A stretch of 19,234 nt of DNA from Chryseobacterium gleum (GTDB lineage: Bacteria; Bacteroidota; Bacteroidia; Flavobacteriales_D; Sanyastnellaceae): the NCBI GenBank assembly GCA_943330925.2, contig CALQJP020000015.1, positions 1-19,234 of the forward strand, written 5' to 3'. Shown here one piece after another: positions 1 to 6,978 of the stretch. The translations under genes were made by a program, and so were the position numbers. Below the pieces are notes generated by a model. The model was not told where the DNA came from, searched no databases, and was given only the letters and a program-made list of their open reading frames with translations. Every line of letters starts with the position of its first letter. Within the stretch, counting starts at the first letter, position 1.

Positions 1-633
1 GGAGTTGTGGACGAGGAGGGTTGCACCGGTGGCTCAGTAGGCTGTAATCCGGAAATTCTTCTGTTAAGCGATTCAGCCATGTGGAGCGAAACGCCGGGTG
101 TTGTATGGATCCTTTTCCCATTCGATCCTTCTAACACGGCGTCATTCGCCTGGGATTTCGGTGATGGAAACACTTCATCCGAGCCCTTCCCTACCAACAT
201 CTATGACGTGGCCGGTACGTACACCGTTTGCCTAACTGTAATGGCTAACGGATGCGTTGGTACTACCTGCCTGACATTCACCGTTACGCCAGAGGGCGGC
301 TTCCTGCCTGGAGGTATGCCAATGACAGGCTTTACGCTGAATGTTGTAAATGCTATTCCGAACAATGTTCAGGAAGTTTCTGCTAATGCCGTTTTGGAAG
401 CATATCCCTGCCCTTTCAACGATGAGCTAACCCTGGCAGTGCAGTCACCTATTGCGGGCTTGGCTCAATTGAGCTGCTATGACATGACCGGCGCGTTGGT
501 TGCCCAAGAGCAAATCAATGTAACCACACTACGCAACCTCTACTCTTTCGCTACCACAACCTGGAGCCACGGAGCCTACACGATCGTATTGAGCACACCA
601 AGCGGTGCGGTGCGTAGGGTGGTGTTGAAGTAA
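1..633 (+). CDS. PKD-domain T9SS-sorted surface/secreted protein, 5'-truncated
   Basis: C-terminal part of a secreted or surface protein; the reading frame is open to the first base of the window, so the gene starts upstream. The GTG at position 7 is only the first possible start codon inside the window. The visible part has a PKD fold (WDFGDGNTSSEPFP, then a YDVAGTYTVCLTV strand; about bases 90-290), a linker, and about 80 C-terminal residues that resemble a T9SS type A sorting domain (AYPCPFNDELTL ... GAYTIVLSTPSGAVRRVVLK). The usual YPNP motif reads YPCP here, an uncommon Cys. PKD domains usually mediate binding or spacing in large Bacteroidota surface proteins; the sorting domain would route the protein through the type IX system and be cleaved. 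The catalytic or binding part lies outside the window, so no specific function can be given. A hairpin terminator follows. Confidence 0.85.
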   Translation, partial: GVVDEEGCTGGSVGCNPEILLLSDSAMWSETPGVVWILFPFDPSNTASFAWDFGDGNTSSEPFPTNIYDVAGTYTVCLTVMANGCVGTTCLTFTVTPEGGFLPGGMPMTGFTLNVVNAIPNNVQEVSANAVLEAYPCPFNDELTLAVQSPIAGLAQLSCYDMTGALVAQEQINVTTLRNLYSFATTTWSHGAYTIVLSTPSGAVRRVVLK

Positions 634-668
634 TTTGTACTTAATACTTACCGGAGGTTGAAAAGAAG

Positions 669-724
669 CTGCCACGGATTCACGAATTGTTTAAGCAATC
701 TTTCGTGAATTTGCGGCAGTTTTT
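669..724 (+). terminator. Hairpin terminator after the PKD/T9SS gene
   Basis: Two 18-nt arms (669-686 and 702-719) pair with three mismatches around a 15-nt loop and are followed by five T residues (720-724), 36 nt after the stop codon. The core of the stem is ATTCACGAA/TTCGTGAAT, the same CACGAAT word that builds the hairpin at 3594-3636. It may therefore be a dispersed element that doubles as a terminator. Confidence 0.7.
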
Positions 725-793
725 ACTATTTAAAAACCATGAACCCAAGGAATACCCGATTGAAAAGGTATTCGTATTTGAAAAAACCACGCA

Positions 794-3061
794 ATGATAA
801 AACCGTTACTTACCGCACTTTGCCTCTTAGCAGGCACGGCAGCCATGGCACAACTCAGCCACGGTGGCCAACCCAAAAACTGGGAAGTGAAAACCACCTC
901 AGCCGACATTCGCTTCGAGCGCATGGGAGCCATCGATCGTGAACGACTGGCGCTGGAAGATGCCATCACTGATCAGTACAAAGACATTCCCTACCGCTTC
1001 GGAGCTGAATTCGAAACCAACTTCAACATCAACAATTCGGGTGTTATCTCTTCAGACGCATCCACCGGAACGACCACTTGGTTGCTCGGACTTGAGTGCC
1101 CGGGAGCTCTTTCGATGAGCATTCGCTTCGATGAGTTCACAGTGCCCAAAGGCGGACAGGTATTCATCTGGTCGGCCGACCGCAAGGAGTTTCTGGGGGC
1201 ATTCAACCATAAGAACATGAAGCCTTCGGGTGTTCTGGCATGCGGTCTCATTCACGGCGATCGCATTGTAGTGGAATACACCTGCCCTAACAACTTCTTT
1301 GATCAATCGGAACTTACCATTGGCGAAGTCGTGCACACCTACCGCCCCTTTGCAAGCAGCCCGTTTGTTCAGGACGCCGTTGAAGCCCTTCGCGGACCAT
1401 TCGGTAGCTCAGGCGCTTGCAACGTGAATGTAAACTGCCCCGAAGCAGCCGACTGGCAAATTGAAAAGCGCTCTGTGGCCATCATCGTGCAAGGCGGAAG
1501 CGGTATTTGCACAGGAGCATTGGTCAACAACACAGCGAATGATGGCACTCCCTATTTCCTCACGGCCAATCACTGCACAGCAGGATCGAACACCAACAAC
1601 TGGGTGTTTTACTTCAATCACGAGTCTTCATCTTGCACAGGCAACACAGGACCAACTTCCGACCTCATTTCCGGAGCCGACCTCGTGGCGAACAATGCCG
1701 GTAGCGATGTGGCCCTTCTGTTACTCAACGATACTCCGCCGGCCGATTACAATGTGCAGTACGCCGGTTGGGACGCGACAGATAGCGAAAGCGCTGTAAG
1801 CTCGGCTGTTTGTATTCACCACCCTGGTGGCAATGTAAAAAAGTTCGCTCAGGAGGACGATGCTCCCTACCATGACACCGGCAACGGCGCGCAAGTTTGG
1901 TGGATCGACAATTGGGAAGTAGCGGTTACAGAACCCGGCTCAAGTGGTGCTCCCCTGTTTAACCAAGACCACCGTATCATCGGTCAGTTGTTTGGTGGCG
2001 CAAGTGCTTGCAATGGCAGCAATGGCAATGGTCAGTATGACTTTTACGGCCGTTTCGGTGTGAGCTGGGACAATGGCAACACTTCATCATCTCGCTTGAA
2101 CGACTGGCTCGATCCGCTCAATACAGGTACACTGGTACTTGACGGTTATCCCGATGGATTTGAATTGCCTAACCTCGATGCACAATCGGGCGGCATTAGT
2201 GGAATTGCCGAAAGCAATTGCAGCGACCAGGTTACGCCGGTATTCACACTGATGAATCACGGGACAACGGCGCTTGTTTCCTGCACCATCAACTACCAAC
2301 TCAACAATGGCAGCGTATCTACCATCAACTGGACGGGTTCACTGAACACCAACCAAACCGCAGCCATTAACCTCCCTACACTTAGTGCCACCAACGGAGC
2401 AAACACACTCACCGTTTGGATCACCAACGTGAATGGAACAGCAAACGATGATGTAACGAACAACAACAGCTCTACCTTCAATTTCAACGCAATTAGCGGT
2501 AATGCAAGTTCTTTCAGTTTGAATATCGTATTAGACGACTTCCCTGAAGAAACCACATGGGATATTCAAGACAACGCAGGTAACATCTTAGCAAGCGGCA
2601 GCGGCTACACCGGCGGAACCATTGATCTCGATGTTTGCGTTGCGGCCGGTTGCTATGAGTTTACCATTTATGATGATTATGGCGATGGTATTTGCTGCTT
2701 GTATGGCGAAGGCTCTTATTCGGTGATTAACCCGAATGGAGTTGAAGTTGCCGCCGGTGGAGAATTCTCGGATAGTGAAACAACAACGATTTGCACCAAC
2801 ACCGTTGACGTAAATGAATCGATCGATAACACACAGCTGATCGTTTATCCGAACCCTGCGGGTGATTTCTTGCGTGTGCAAACCGAAAGCGCTGCAGTTG
2901 AAATTCGTCTATACGATTCAGTTGGTCGCATGGTATTGAATCAGTTCAACTCATCATCACAAGCTACTCTTGCCACATCCAACCTATCAGAAGGAGTTTA
3001 CACGCTTACCGTGGTAAGTGAAAAAGGAACATACAACCGTCAGGTGGTAATTAATCACTGA
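794..3061 (+). CDS. Lysyl-endopeptidase-like trypsin-fold protease with T9SS tail
   Basis: Secreted serine endopeptidase of 755 residues. An N-terminal signal peptide (to about MAQ20) is followed by a pro-region. The protease domain (about 225-455) closely follows the Achromobacter protease I/Lys-C pattern as I recall it: CTGALVNNTANDGTPYFLTA, NHC with H260; GSDVALLLL with D305; EPGSSGAPL with S384; and the closing RLNDWLDPLNTG. The Asp in QYDFYGR (D416) aligns with the S1-pocket Asp that gives Lys-C its lysine preference, so cleavage after Lys is likely. The Lys-C QLHGG motif is QLFGG here, so the unusual active-site His of that enzyme is replaced by Phe. Downstream lie an Ig/CARDB-like region (about 460-570), a Cys-containing beta domain beginning FSLNIVLDDFPEETTWDIQD, and a T9SS type A sorting domain from about 679 (LIVYPNPAGDFLRV). 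The ATG is chosen because it gives a proper signal peptide. No Shine-Dalgarno is visible. A strong terminator follows. Confidence 0.92.
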   Translation: MIKPLLTALCLLAGTAAMAQLSHGGQPKNWEVKTTSADIRFERMGAIDRERLALEDAITDQYKDIPYRFGAEFETNFNINNSGVISSDASTGTTTWLLGLECPGALSMSIRFDEFTVPKGGQVFIWSADRKEFLGAFNHKNMKPSGVLACGLIHGDRIVVEYTCPNNFFDQSELTIGEVVHTYRPFASSPFVQDAVEALRGPFGSSGACNVNVNCPEAADWQIEKRSVAIIVQGGSGICTGALVNNTANDGTPYFLTANHCTAGSNTNNWVFYFNHESSSCTGNTGPTSDLISGADLVANNAGSDVALLLLNDTPPADYNVQYAGWDATDSESAVSSAVCIHHPGGNVKKFAQEDDAPYHDTGNGAQVWWIDNWEVAVTEPGSSGAPLFNQDHRIIGQLFGGASACNGSNGNGQYDFYGRFGVSWDNGNTSSSRLNDWLDPLNTGTLVLDGYPDGFELPNLDAQSGGISGIAESNCSDQVTPVFTLMNHGTTALVSCTINYQLNNGSVSTINWTGSLNTNQTAAINLPTLSATNGANTLTVWITNVNGTANDDVTNNNSSTFNFNAISGNASSFSLNIVLDDFPEETTWDIQDNAGNILASGSGYTGGTIDLDVCVAAGCYEFTIYDDYGDGICCLYGEGSYSVINPNGVEVAAGGEFSDSETTTICTNTVDVNESIDNTQLIVYPNPAGDFLRVQTESAAVEIRLYDSVGRMVLNQFNSSSQATLATSNLSEGVYTLTVVSEKGTYNRQVVINH

Positions 3062-3078
3062 TAGTATCATAGTCTTCT

Positions 3079-3110
3079 AAAAAGCACTGCTTCGGCGGTG
3101 CTTTTTGTTT
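3079..3110. terminator. Bidirectional intrinsic terminator with UUCG loop
   Basis: AAAAAGCACTGC, loop TTCG, then GCGGTGCTTTTT pairs across 12 bp with one G-T wobble. It has a T tract on each strand, plus a further GTTT on the plus strand. It sits between the convergent protease gene and the GxxExxY gene, whose stop codon is at its edge (3110-3112), so it can serve both. Confidence 0.88.
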
Positions 3111-3490
3111 TATAGGACTATCCTTTTGGATTCCAGCTTTGGGCCTCCGAATGCAGCGATAATCCCCAACTCTTTTCCTGAAACATGCAGGTAATTGAGT
3201 GTTTGTGCCAGAAAGAGATCGGTGATTACAGACTGCCCTTTTACTTCGAGTATAATAGAATCTTCTACTACAAAATCGGCACAGAAGTAATGAGGCAGAA
3301 TGATCCCCTTGTAGAGCACTTCGTACTTATGTTCACGGTGGTATGCGATACCGGCCCTGTCAAATTCTATTTGAAGCGCGTCTTTGTAAACGATTTCTAA
3401 GAAGCCATTTCCGAGGTAGCTATGCACCGCGAAGCAGCAACGCATAACCTCGAAGCTAAGCTCTTTGTGTTTGATGGTGGTATGATGCAT
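3110..3490 (-). CDS. GxxExxY protein, PDDEXK-like (PF13366 type)
   Basis: Small protein of about 126 residues of the GxxExxY family, common in Bacteroidota and other environmental bacteria, with no established role. The signature GFLEIVY (G29, E32, Y35) is present. The nuclease-like core follows: D72 in CADFVVEDS, then E82-V-K84 in IILEVKG, matching the D...ExK arrangement of the PD-(D/E)XK fold. I see the residues but cannot tell whether it cuts nucleic acid. I chose the ATG at 3490 (MHHTTIKHKELSF), which fits the usual start of the family; a TTG at 3508 and a GTG at 3505 in the same frame would add up to six residues. It is a single gene with a terminator behind it and a near-palindrome (3491-3506) directly before its ATG. 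Confidence 0.8.
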   Translation of the reverse strand: MHHTTIKHKELSFEVMRCCFAVHSYLGNGFLEIVYKDALQIEFDRAGIAYHREHKYEVLYKGIILPHYFCADFVVEDSIILEVKGQSVITDLFLAQTLNYLHVSGKELGIIAAFGGPKLESKRIVL

Positions 3491-3593
3491 GGTGAGAATT
3501 TTCACCAAAAGTGAAGTGCTCCCTTTGCAACCCTAATTCCTGTGTGGAATAAAATGCGGCATACCTGGCATTGGGGTTGAGAATATGTTTTTA

Positions 3594-3636
3594 GACACGA
3601 ATGCACGAATACTATTCACATTCGTGCATTCGTGTC
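3594..3636. repeat. Perfect 17-bp inverted repeat (CACGAAT family)
   Basis: Arms 3594-3610 and 3620-3636 are perfect reverse complements separated by 9 nt. Each arm contains two copies of the word CACGAAT/ATTCGTG. It lies downstream of mazG (minus strand). Read in that direction the stem is followed by TAAAAACA rather than a T tract, so it is not a classic terminator, although a processing or stability role is possible. Confidence 0.85.
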
Positions 3637-3717
3637 CTGCACTTTTATTCTAGCATTCTTGTCATGCACTTTCGTTCGCGTATTCGTGTCCAGCACTTTC
3701 ATTCCTGCATTCGTGTC
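3627..3717. repeat. 27-bp tandem repeat, three copies plus 10 nt
   Basis: Units 3627-3653, 3654-3680 and 3681-3707, then the partial unit 3708-3717 (CATTCGTGTC). Each unit has the plan CATTCGTGTC, TGCACTTT, then a variable ATTC-rich end. The first unit overlaps the right arm of the hairpin at 3594-3636, so hairpin and tandem form one composite element. It ends 4 bp from the mazG stop codon. Confidence 0.8.
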
Positions 3718-3720
3718 AAC

Positions 3721-4491
3721 CTAAATTGACTTCGCCCGATTCCAGTATTCGTCCATTTCGGCAAGAGACATTTCGCCGAGAACTTTGCCGTCTTTGGCGC
3801 TTTCTGTTTCAAGATATTGGAAGCGCTTGATGAATTTGCGGTTGGTTTTTTCTAAGGCGTCTTCCGGATTGATTCCTTTGAAGCGTGCATAGTTAATGAG
3901 AGAGAATAGCACGTCGCCAAACTCGTCTTCCATCTTATCGCTATTGGCATCTGCTTCCACTTTAAACTCGTCGAGTTCCTCCAACACCTTGTCCCATACT
4001 TGGTGCGCATACTCCCAATCGAAACCCACTCCGCGCGCCTTGTCTTGCATGCGTGATGCTTTGACCAATGCAGGTAATCCTTGGGGAACTCCTTCGAGAA
4101 CACTTTTCTTTCCTTCCTTTAGTTTGAGTTTTTCCCAGTTGGCCTTTACCTCATCTTCGTTGGCCACAACCACGTCGCCGTAGATGTGCGGGTGACGGCT
4201 GATGAGCTTCTCACAAATGCCGTTGAGTGAATCCGCTATATCGAAAGCACCCTGCTCGCTGGCAATTTTTGCATAGAAAACCATGTGCAGCAGAATGTCG
4301 CCAATCTCCATTTTCAACTCTTGCAAATTGCCCTTGATGATGGCGTCGCCCAGTTCGTACACCTCTTCTATGGTGAGGTGACGCAAACTCTCAAGCGTCT
4401 GCTTTTTATCCCACGGACATTGCGCCCGCAGTTCATCCATGATGATTAACAGCCGTTCGAAGGCATCCTTTTTAGCTTGCATAGCGTTCAT
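3721..4491 (-). CDS. mazG: Nucleoside triphosphate pyrophosphohydrolase MazG
   Basis: Cytoplasmic enzyme of 256 residues, normal family length, that hydrolyses (d)NTPs to NMP and pyrophosphate, a house-cleaning activity that in some bacteria also modulates ppGpp. It has the two-domain MazG layout. The N-terminal domain has CPWDKKQT (25-32), the metal-binding EEVYEL (42-47) and EIGDILLHM (62-70). The middle has GVPQGLPALVKASRMQDKARGVGFDW. The C-terminal domain has a second metal set, EELDEF and EDEFGDVLFSLIN. The start is either M1 (4491) or M4 (4482). A TAnnTTTG box at 4496-4503 lies only 4 nt before M1, which would make a transcript from it essentially leaderless, or starting at M4. It is divergent from the subtilisin-like protease gene. 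Confidence 0.95.
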   Translation of the reverse strand: MNAMQAKKDAFERLLIIMDELRAQCPWDKKQTLESLRHLTIEEVYELGDAIIKGNLQELKMEIGDILLHMVFYAKIASEQGAFDIADSLNGICEKLISRHPHIYGDVVVANEDEVKANWEKLKLKEGKKSVLEGVPQGLPALVKASRMQDKARGVGFDWEYAHQVWDKVLEELDEFKVEADANSDKMEDEFGDVLFSLINYARFKGINPEDALEKTNRKFIKRFQYLETESAKDGKVLGEMSLAEMDEYWNRAKSI

Positions 4492-4495
4492 GCGA

Positions 4496-4503
4496 CAAAT
4501 GTA
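4496..4503 (-). promoter_or_regulatory. Candidate Bacteroidota -7 box for mazG
   Basis: On the minus strand it reads TACATTTG, an exact match to TAnnTTTG, the -7 element of primary-sigma promoters in this phylum. No convincing -33 TTG lies at the right distance, and the box is very close to the first ATG, so confidence is modest. Confidence 0.35.
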
Positions 4504-4612
4504 CTCGCCGCCGACACGCTTCGAATTGCGGACTGTCCTCCCTGAACGGACTCTTATTCACAATTTTTCTTACCGCACTGATTGAAACAAATTCCATTCG
4601 TTTATTCGCGGT

Positions 4613-6286
4613 ATGAAAAGACAACTCATAGCCGCTGCATTGTTTGCAGCTTCCATACATGCCATAGCTCAAAGCAGCATGGTTGTTCCCACGAAAGCAG
4701 ATTTTAATCAATGGCATATGCTCGATGAGGCTGATGGTTCAGCCGGTGTCAGCGCTATCAAAGCCTACAATGAACTGTTGAAAGGCAAAAAGGCAACCCC
4801 TGTTGTTGTAGCAATTATCGACAGCGGCACGGAGACTTTTCATGAAGACCTGCGCGACATGATTTGGGTAAATACCGACGAGGTTGCAGACAACGGTGTG
4901 GATGACGATAAGAACGGATACATCGACGATGTGCACGGATGGAGCTTCATCGGAGGACCCGGTGGTGACGTATCGGCCGACAACCTCGAGTTTACGCGTA
5001 TTTATCGCGAGGAGAAGGCTCGCTTCGGCCAGGTAACAGATGCCTCACAAGTGGCAAAAGCTGATAAAGCCGATTATGAGCATTATTTAAAAATGAAGGC
5101 CGAGTTTGATCGCCGCATGGAAGAAGCACAAGGAGGCTTGATGCAGATAGCCATGGTAGAGCAATTCGCTACCAGCGCCAAAGATGCCGTTCGTCAGCAT
5201 TTGGGAAAAGACACTTACACCGTGGAAGAAGTAGCGGGTATTCAGACGGAAGATGAGTTTCTCTCTGCTGCAAAAGGCTTCGTGATCATGACGATGACAG
5301 AAGACATCGACTCACAGATTGCAGAAGGCCGCAATTATTATCAAACACAAACGGATTATCAATTGAACCTCGACTTCGATCCACGTTCCATGGTGGGCGA
5401 CAATTACAACGATATCAACGAACGGGTATACGGCAACAACCACATCGACGGTCCGGAGGCCGAGCACGGCACGCACGTGGGCGGTATTGTTGGCGCATCA
5501 TGGAATGGCAAAGGCATGGACGGTGTGTGTGCGCATGCCCAACTCATGGTGATTCGTTGTGTACCCAATGGAGATGAGCGCGACAAGGACGTTGCAAATG
5601 CCATTCGCTATGCTGTCGACAACGGAGCGCGTGTGGTAAACATGAGCTTCGGCAAGAGTTTTTCACCCGGTAAAGAAGCCGTAGATGCTGCTGCCGAATA
5701 TGCAGAAAGCAAAGGCGTACTCTTGATCCACGCTGCGGGTAATGACTCAAAAAACATTGACGTGGAAGCCAACTTCCCAACAGACAACTACAAAAACGGC
5801 GGAGAGTGCAGTACCTGGATGGAGATCGGTGCTAGCGGTTCGACCTTAGAAGGCTTGATGGCCGACTTCTCGAATTATGGTAAAAAGTCGGTCGATGTGT
5901 TTTCTCCTGGCGTAGACATTTACAGCACTGTGCCCGGCGGCGGATTCAAAGACAATAGCGGAACCAGCATGGCTGCTCCTGTAGCCAGCGGTGTTGCGGC
6001 CACCATTCTGAGTTATTATCCTCAGCTTACAGCCAACGATGTGAAAGCCATCATGATGCAAAGCGCAACCGACTACCGCAAGGTGAAGATTGAGCGCACG
6101 GTGGAACGCAAGGCGATGGGTAAATTCTTCGCACGTATTTTCATCAGCAAGAAGAAAAACGAGAAGTCTGAAATTCCACCCCGCACCTACAAAACGAAGT
6201 CAGTTCGTTTTGGTGACATGAGCGTTACGGGTGGTGTTATCAACTTGTACGAAGCATTGAAGCTGGCCGAAAACTGGAAGAAGTGA
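4613..6286 (+). CDS. Exported subtilisin-like (S8) serine protease
   Basis: Subtilase of 557 residues with a signal peptide (MKRQLIAAALFAASIHAIAQ). The triad is visible: D70 in VVVAIIDSGTE, H285 in EHGTHVGGIVGA and S452 in GTSMAAPVASGVAA, with the oxyanion Asn in HAAGNDS. A region of about 215 residues separates the catalytic Asp from the His, far more than in classical subtilisin. It holds a DDDKNGYIDDVHGW segment, probably calcium-binding, and a long charged helical stretch. This insertion is typical of a Bacteroidota S8 subgroup. There is no T9SS sorting domain; the C-terminus ends VINLYEALKLAENWKK after a lysine-rich stretch, so the protein is probably periplasmic or outer-membrane-associated rather than T9SS-secreted. 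No Shine-Dalgarno is evident. An 8-nt-period repeat starts 4 nt after the stop. Confidence 0.93.
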   Translation: MKRQLIAAALFAASIHAIAQSSMVVPTKADFNQWHMLDEADGSAGVSAIKAYNELLKGKKATPVVVAIIDSGTETFHEDLRDMIWVNTDEVADNGVDDDKNGYIDDVHGWSFIGGPGGDVSADNLEFTRIYREEKARFGQVTDASQVAKADKADYEHYLKMKAEFDRRMEEAQGGLMQIAMVEQFATSAKDAVRQHLGKDTYTVEEVAGIQTEDEFLSAAKGFVIMTMTEDIDSQIAEGRNYYQTQTDYQLNLDFDPRSMVGDNYNDINERVYGNNHIDGPEAEHGTHVGGIVGASWNGKGMDGVCAHAQLMVIRCVPNGDERDKDVANAIRYAVDNGARVVNMSFGKSFSPGKEAVDAAAEYAESKGVLLIHAAGNDSKNIDVEANFPTDNYKNGGECSTWMEIGASGSTLEGLMADFSNYGKKSVDVFSPGVDIYSTVPGGGFKDNSGTSMAAPVASGVAATILSYYPQLTANDVKAIMMQSATDYRKVKIERTVERKAMGKFFARIFISKKKNEKSEIPPRTYKTKSVRFGDMSVTGGVINLYEALKLAENWKK

Positions 6287-6289
6287 TTA

Positions 6290-6329
6290 TAGGATTGTAG
6301 GTTGATAGGATTGTAGGATTATAGGGGTG
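6290..6329 (+). repeat. TAGG octad array, five units, no inverted partner
   Basis: Five consecutive 8-nt units: TAGGATTG (6290), TAGGTTGA (6298), TAGGATTG (6306), TAGGATTA (6314), TAGGGGTG (6322). The words match those in the hairpin at 9966-10043, but no complementary arm follows before the next gene, so this looks like a half-element. Confidence 0.85.
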
Positions 6330-6355
6330 GCAGGAGTCTATTAAAACGAGAGGAT

Positions 6356-6811
6356 ATGCGCGTGCTTATGGTTTGTTTAGGCAACATCTGTCGTTCGCCC
6401 ATGGCGGAGGGCGTGTTGTGGAACATGGCACAAGAGCGTAATCTAAAACTTGAAGTTGATAGTGCCGGCACAGCCAATTACCATGTGGGTGAACCGCCCG
6501 ACCACCGAGCCATTCGATGCATGAAAGAATACGGAATTGACATTTCACGCCTTCGCGGAAGACAATTCAACAAGCATGATTTTGAGTCGTTTGACCACAT
6601 CCTGGTAATGGATCAGTCGAACCTACGCAATGTGCTTGCCCTGGCAGAAAACGACACGCAACGCAGCAAAGTGAAGTTGATGCTATCCTATTCCCCCACT
6701 TCTGAATCGCTTGATGTGCCCGACCCGTGGTATGGTGGTATGGAAGACTTTCGCAGTGTTTACGCGATGCTGACGGAAGCGGTGGAGGGGTTTTTAGGCG
6801 AGAGGGATTAG
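6356..6811 (+). CDS. Low-molecular-weight protein-tyrosine phosphatase
   Basis: Cytoplasmic phosphatase of 151 residues, standard length. The P-loop CX5R is C7-LGNIC-R13, followed by S14, and the general acid is D123 in the DPWYGG motif. It removes phosphate from phosphotyrosine residues; in bacteria such enzymes often act on tyrosine kinases of polysaccharide export, but no such kinase or polysaccharide gene is in the window. The ATG is preceded by AGAGG, one of the few Shine-Dalgarno-like sequences seen here. The TAG stop codon (6809-6811) is the first three bases of a nine-unit TAGG heptad array, and the preceding GAGGGAT (6802-6808) differs from a TAGGGAT unit by one base. The gene's last codons may therefore come from the repeat. 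Confidence 0.95.
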   Translation: MRVLMVCLGNICRSPMAEGVLWNMAQERNLKLEVDSAGTANYHVGEPPDHRAIRCMKEYGIDISRLRGRQFNKHDFESFDHILVMDQSNLRNVLALAENDTQRSKVKLMLSYSPTSESLDVPDPWYGGMEDFRSVYAMLTEAVEGFLGERD

Positions 6812-6929
6812 GTGATAGGTGATAGGTAATAGGTGATAGGTATTAGGTATTAGGGATTAGGGGTTAGGGATGGGCGCCATTCAATCCGTCATCTGTAATC
6901 GGTAATCTGTAATCTCTAATCCGTAATCT
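6809..6929. repeat. Heptad repeat array with opposed arms
   Basis: Left arm 6809-6871 is nine uninterrupted 7-nt units: TAGGTGA twice, TAGGTAA, TAGGTGA, TAGGTAT twice, TAGGGAT, TAGGGGT, TAGGGAT. After a 16-nt spacer, the right arm 6888-6929 is six 7-nt units (GTCATCT, GTAATCG, GTAATCT twice, CTAATCC, GTAATCT). The reverse complement of CTAATCC is GGATTAG, which is a rotation of the left-arm unit. The structure is thus a diverged palindrome of heptads. Confidence 0.85.
6853..6874 (+). other. G-quadruplex motif inside the heptad array
   Basis: Four G-runs (6853-6855, 6860-6863, 6867-6869, 6872-6874) with loops of 4, 3 and 2 nt meet the standard G3+N1-7 pattern. It is on the sense strand of both flanking genes, in the gap between the phosphatase and the acyl-CoA dehydrogenase genes. 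Confidence 0.7.
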
Positions 6930-6941
6930 CCAATTGGTTTC

Positions 6942-6949
6942 TAGTTTTG
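6942..6949 (+). promoter_or_regulatory. Candidate -7 box for the acyl-CoA/saccharopine/AlkD run
   Basis: TAGTTTTG matches TAnnTTTG, 29 nt before the ATG at 6979 and just after the heptad array. No clear -33 TTG is seen at the expected distance; the sequence there belongs to the repeat. Confidence 0.4.
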
Positions 6950-6978
6950 ACGCAAATTAGCCGCGTAAAATTTCCATT

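Noticed and set aside
7..9. GTG as the start of the first gene
   Set aside because: The frame is open to base 1 and the encoded protein lacks a signal peptide, although its T9SS tail demands one. The gene is truncated by the window edge.
739..942. Short plus-strand frame overlapping the start of the Lys-C-like gene
   Set aside because: It mostly lies inside the signal-peptide and pro-region codons of the real gene and encodes a low-complexity basic peptide.
4472..4717. Open frame on the minus strand across the mazG-protease divergent region
   Set aside because: It overlaps both well-supported genes and encodes no recognisable domain; a shadow frame over promoter DNA.
6809..6929. Heptad arrays as a CRISPR array
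   Set aside because: The units are 7 nt with no unique spacers, and no cas gene is present.
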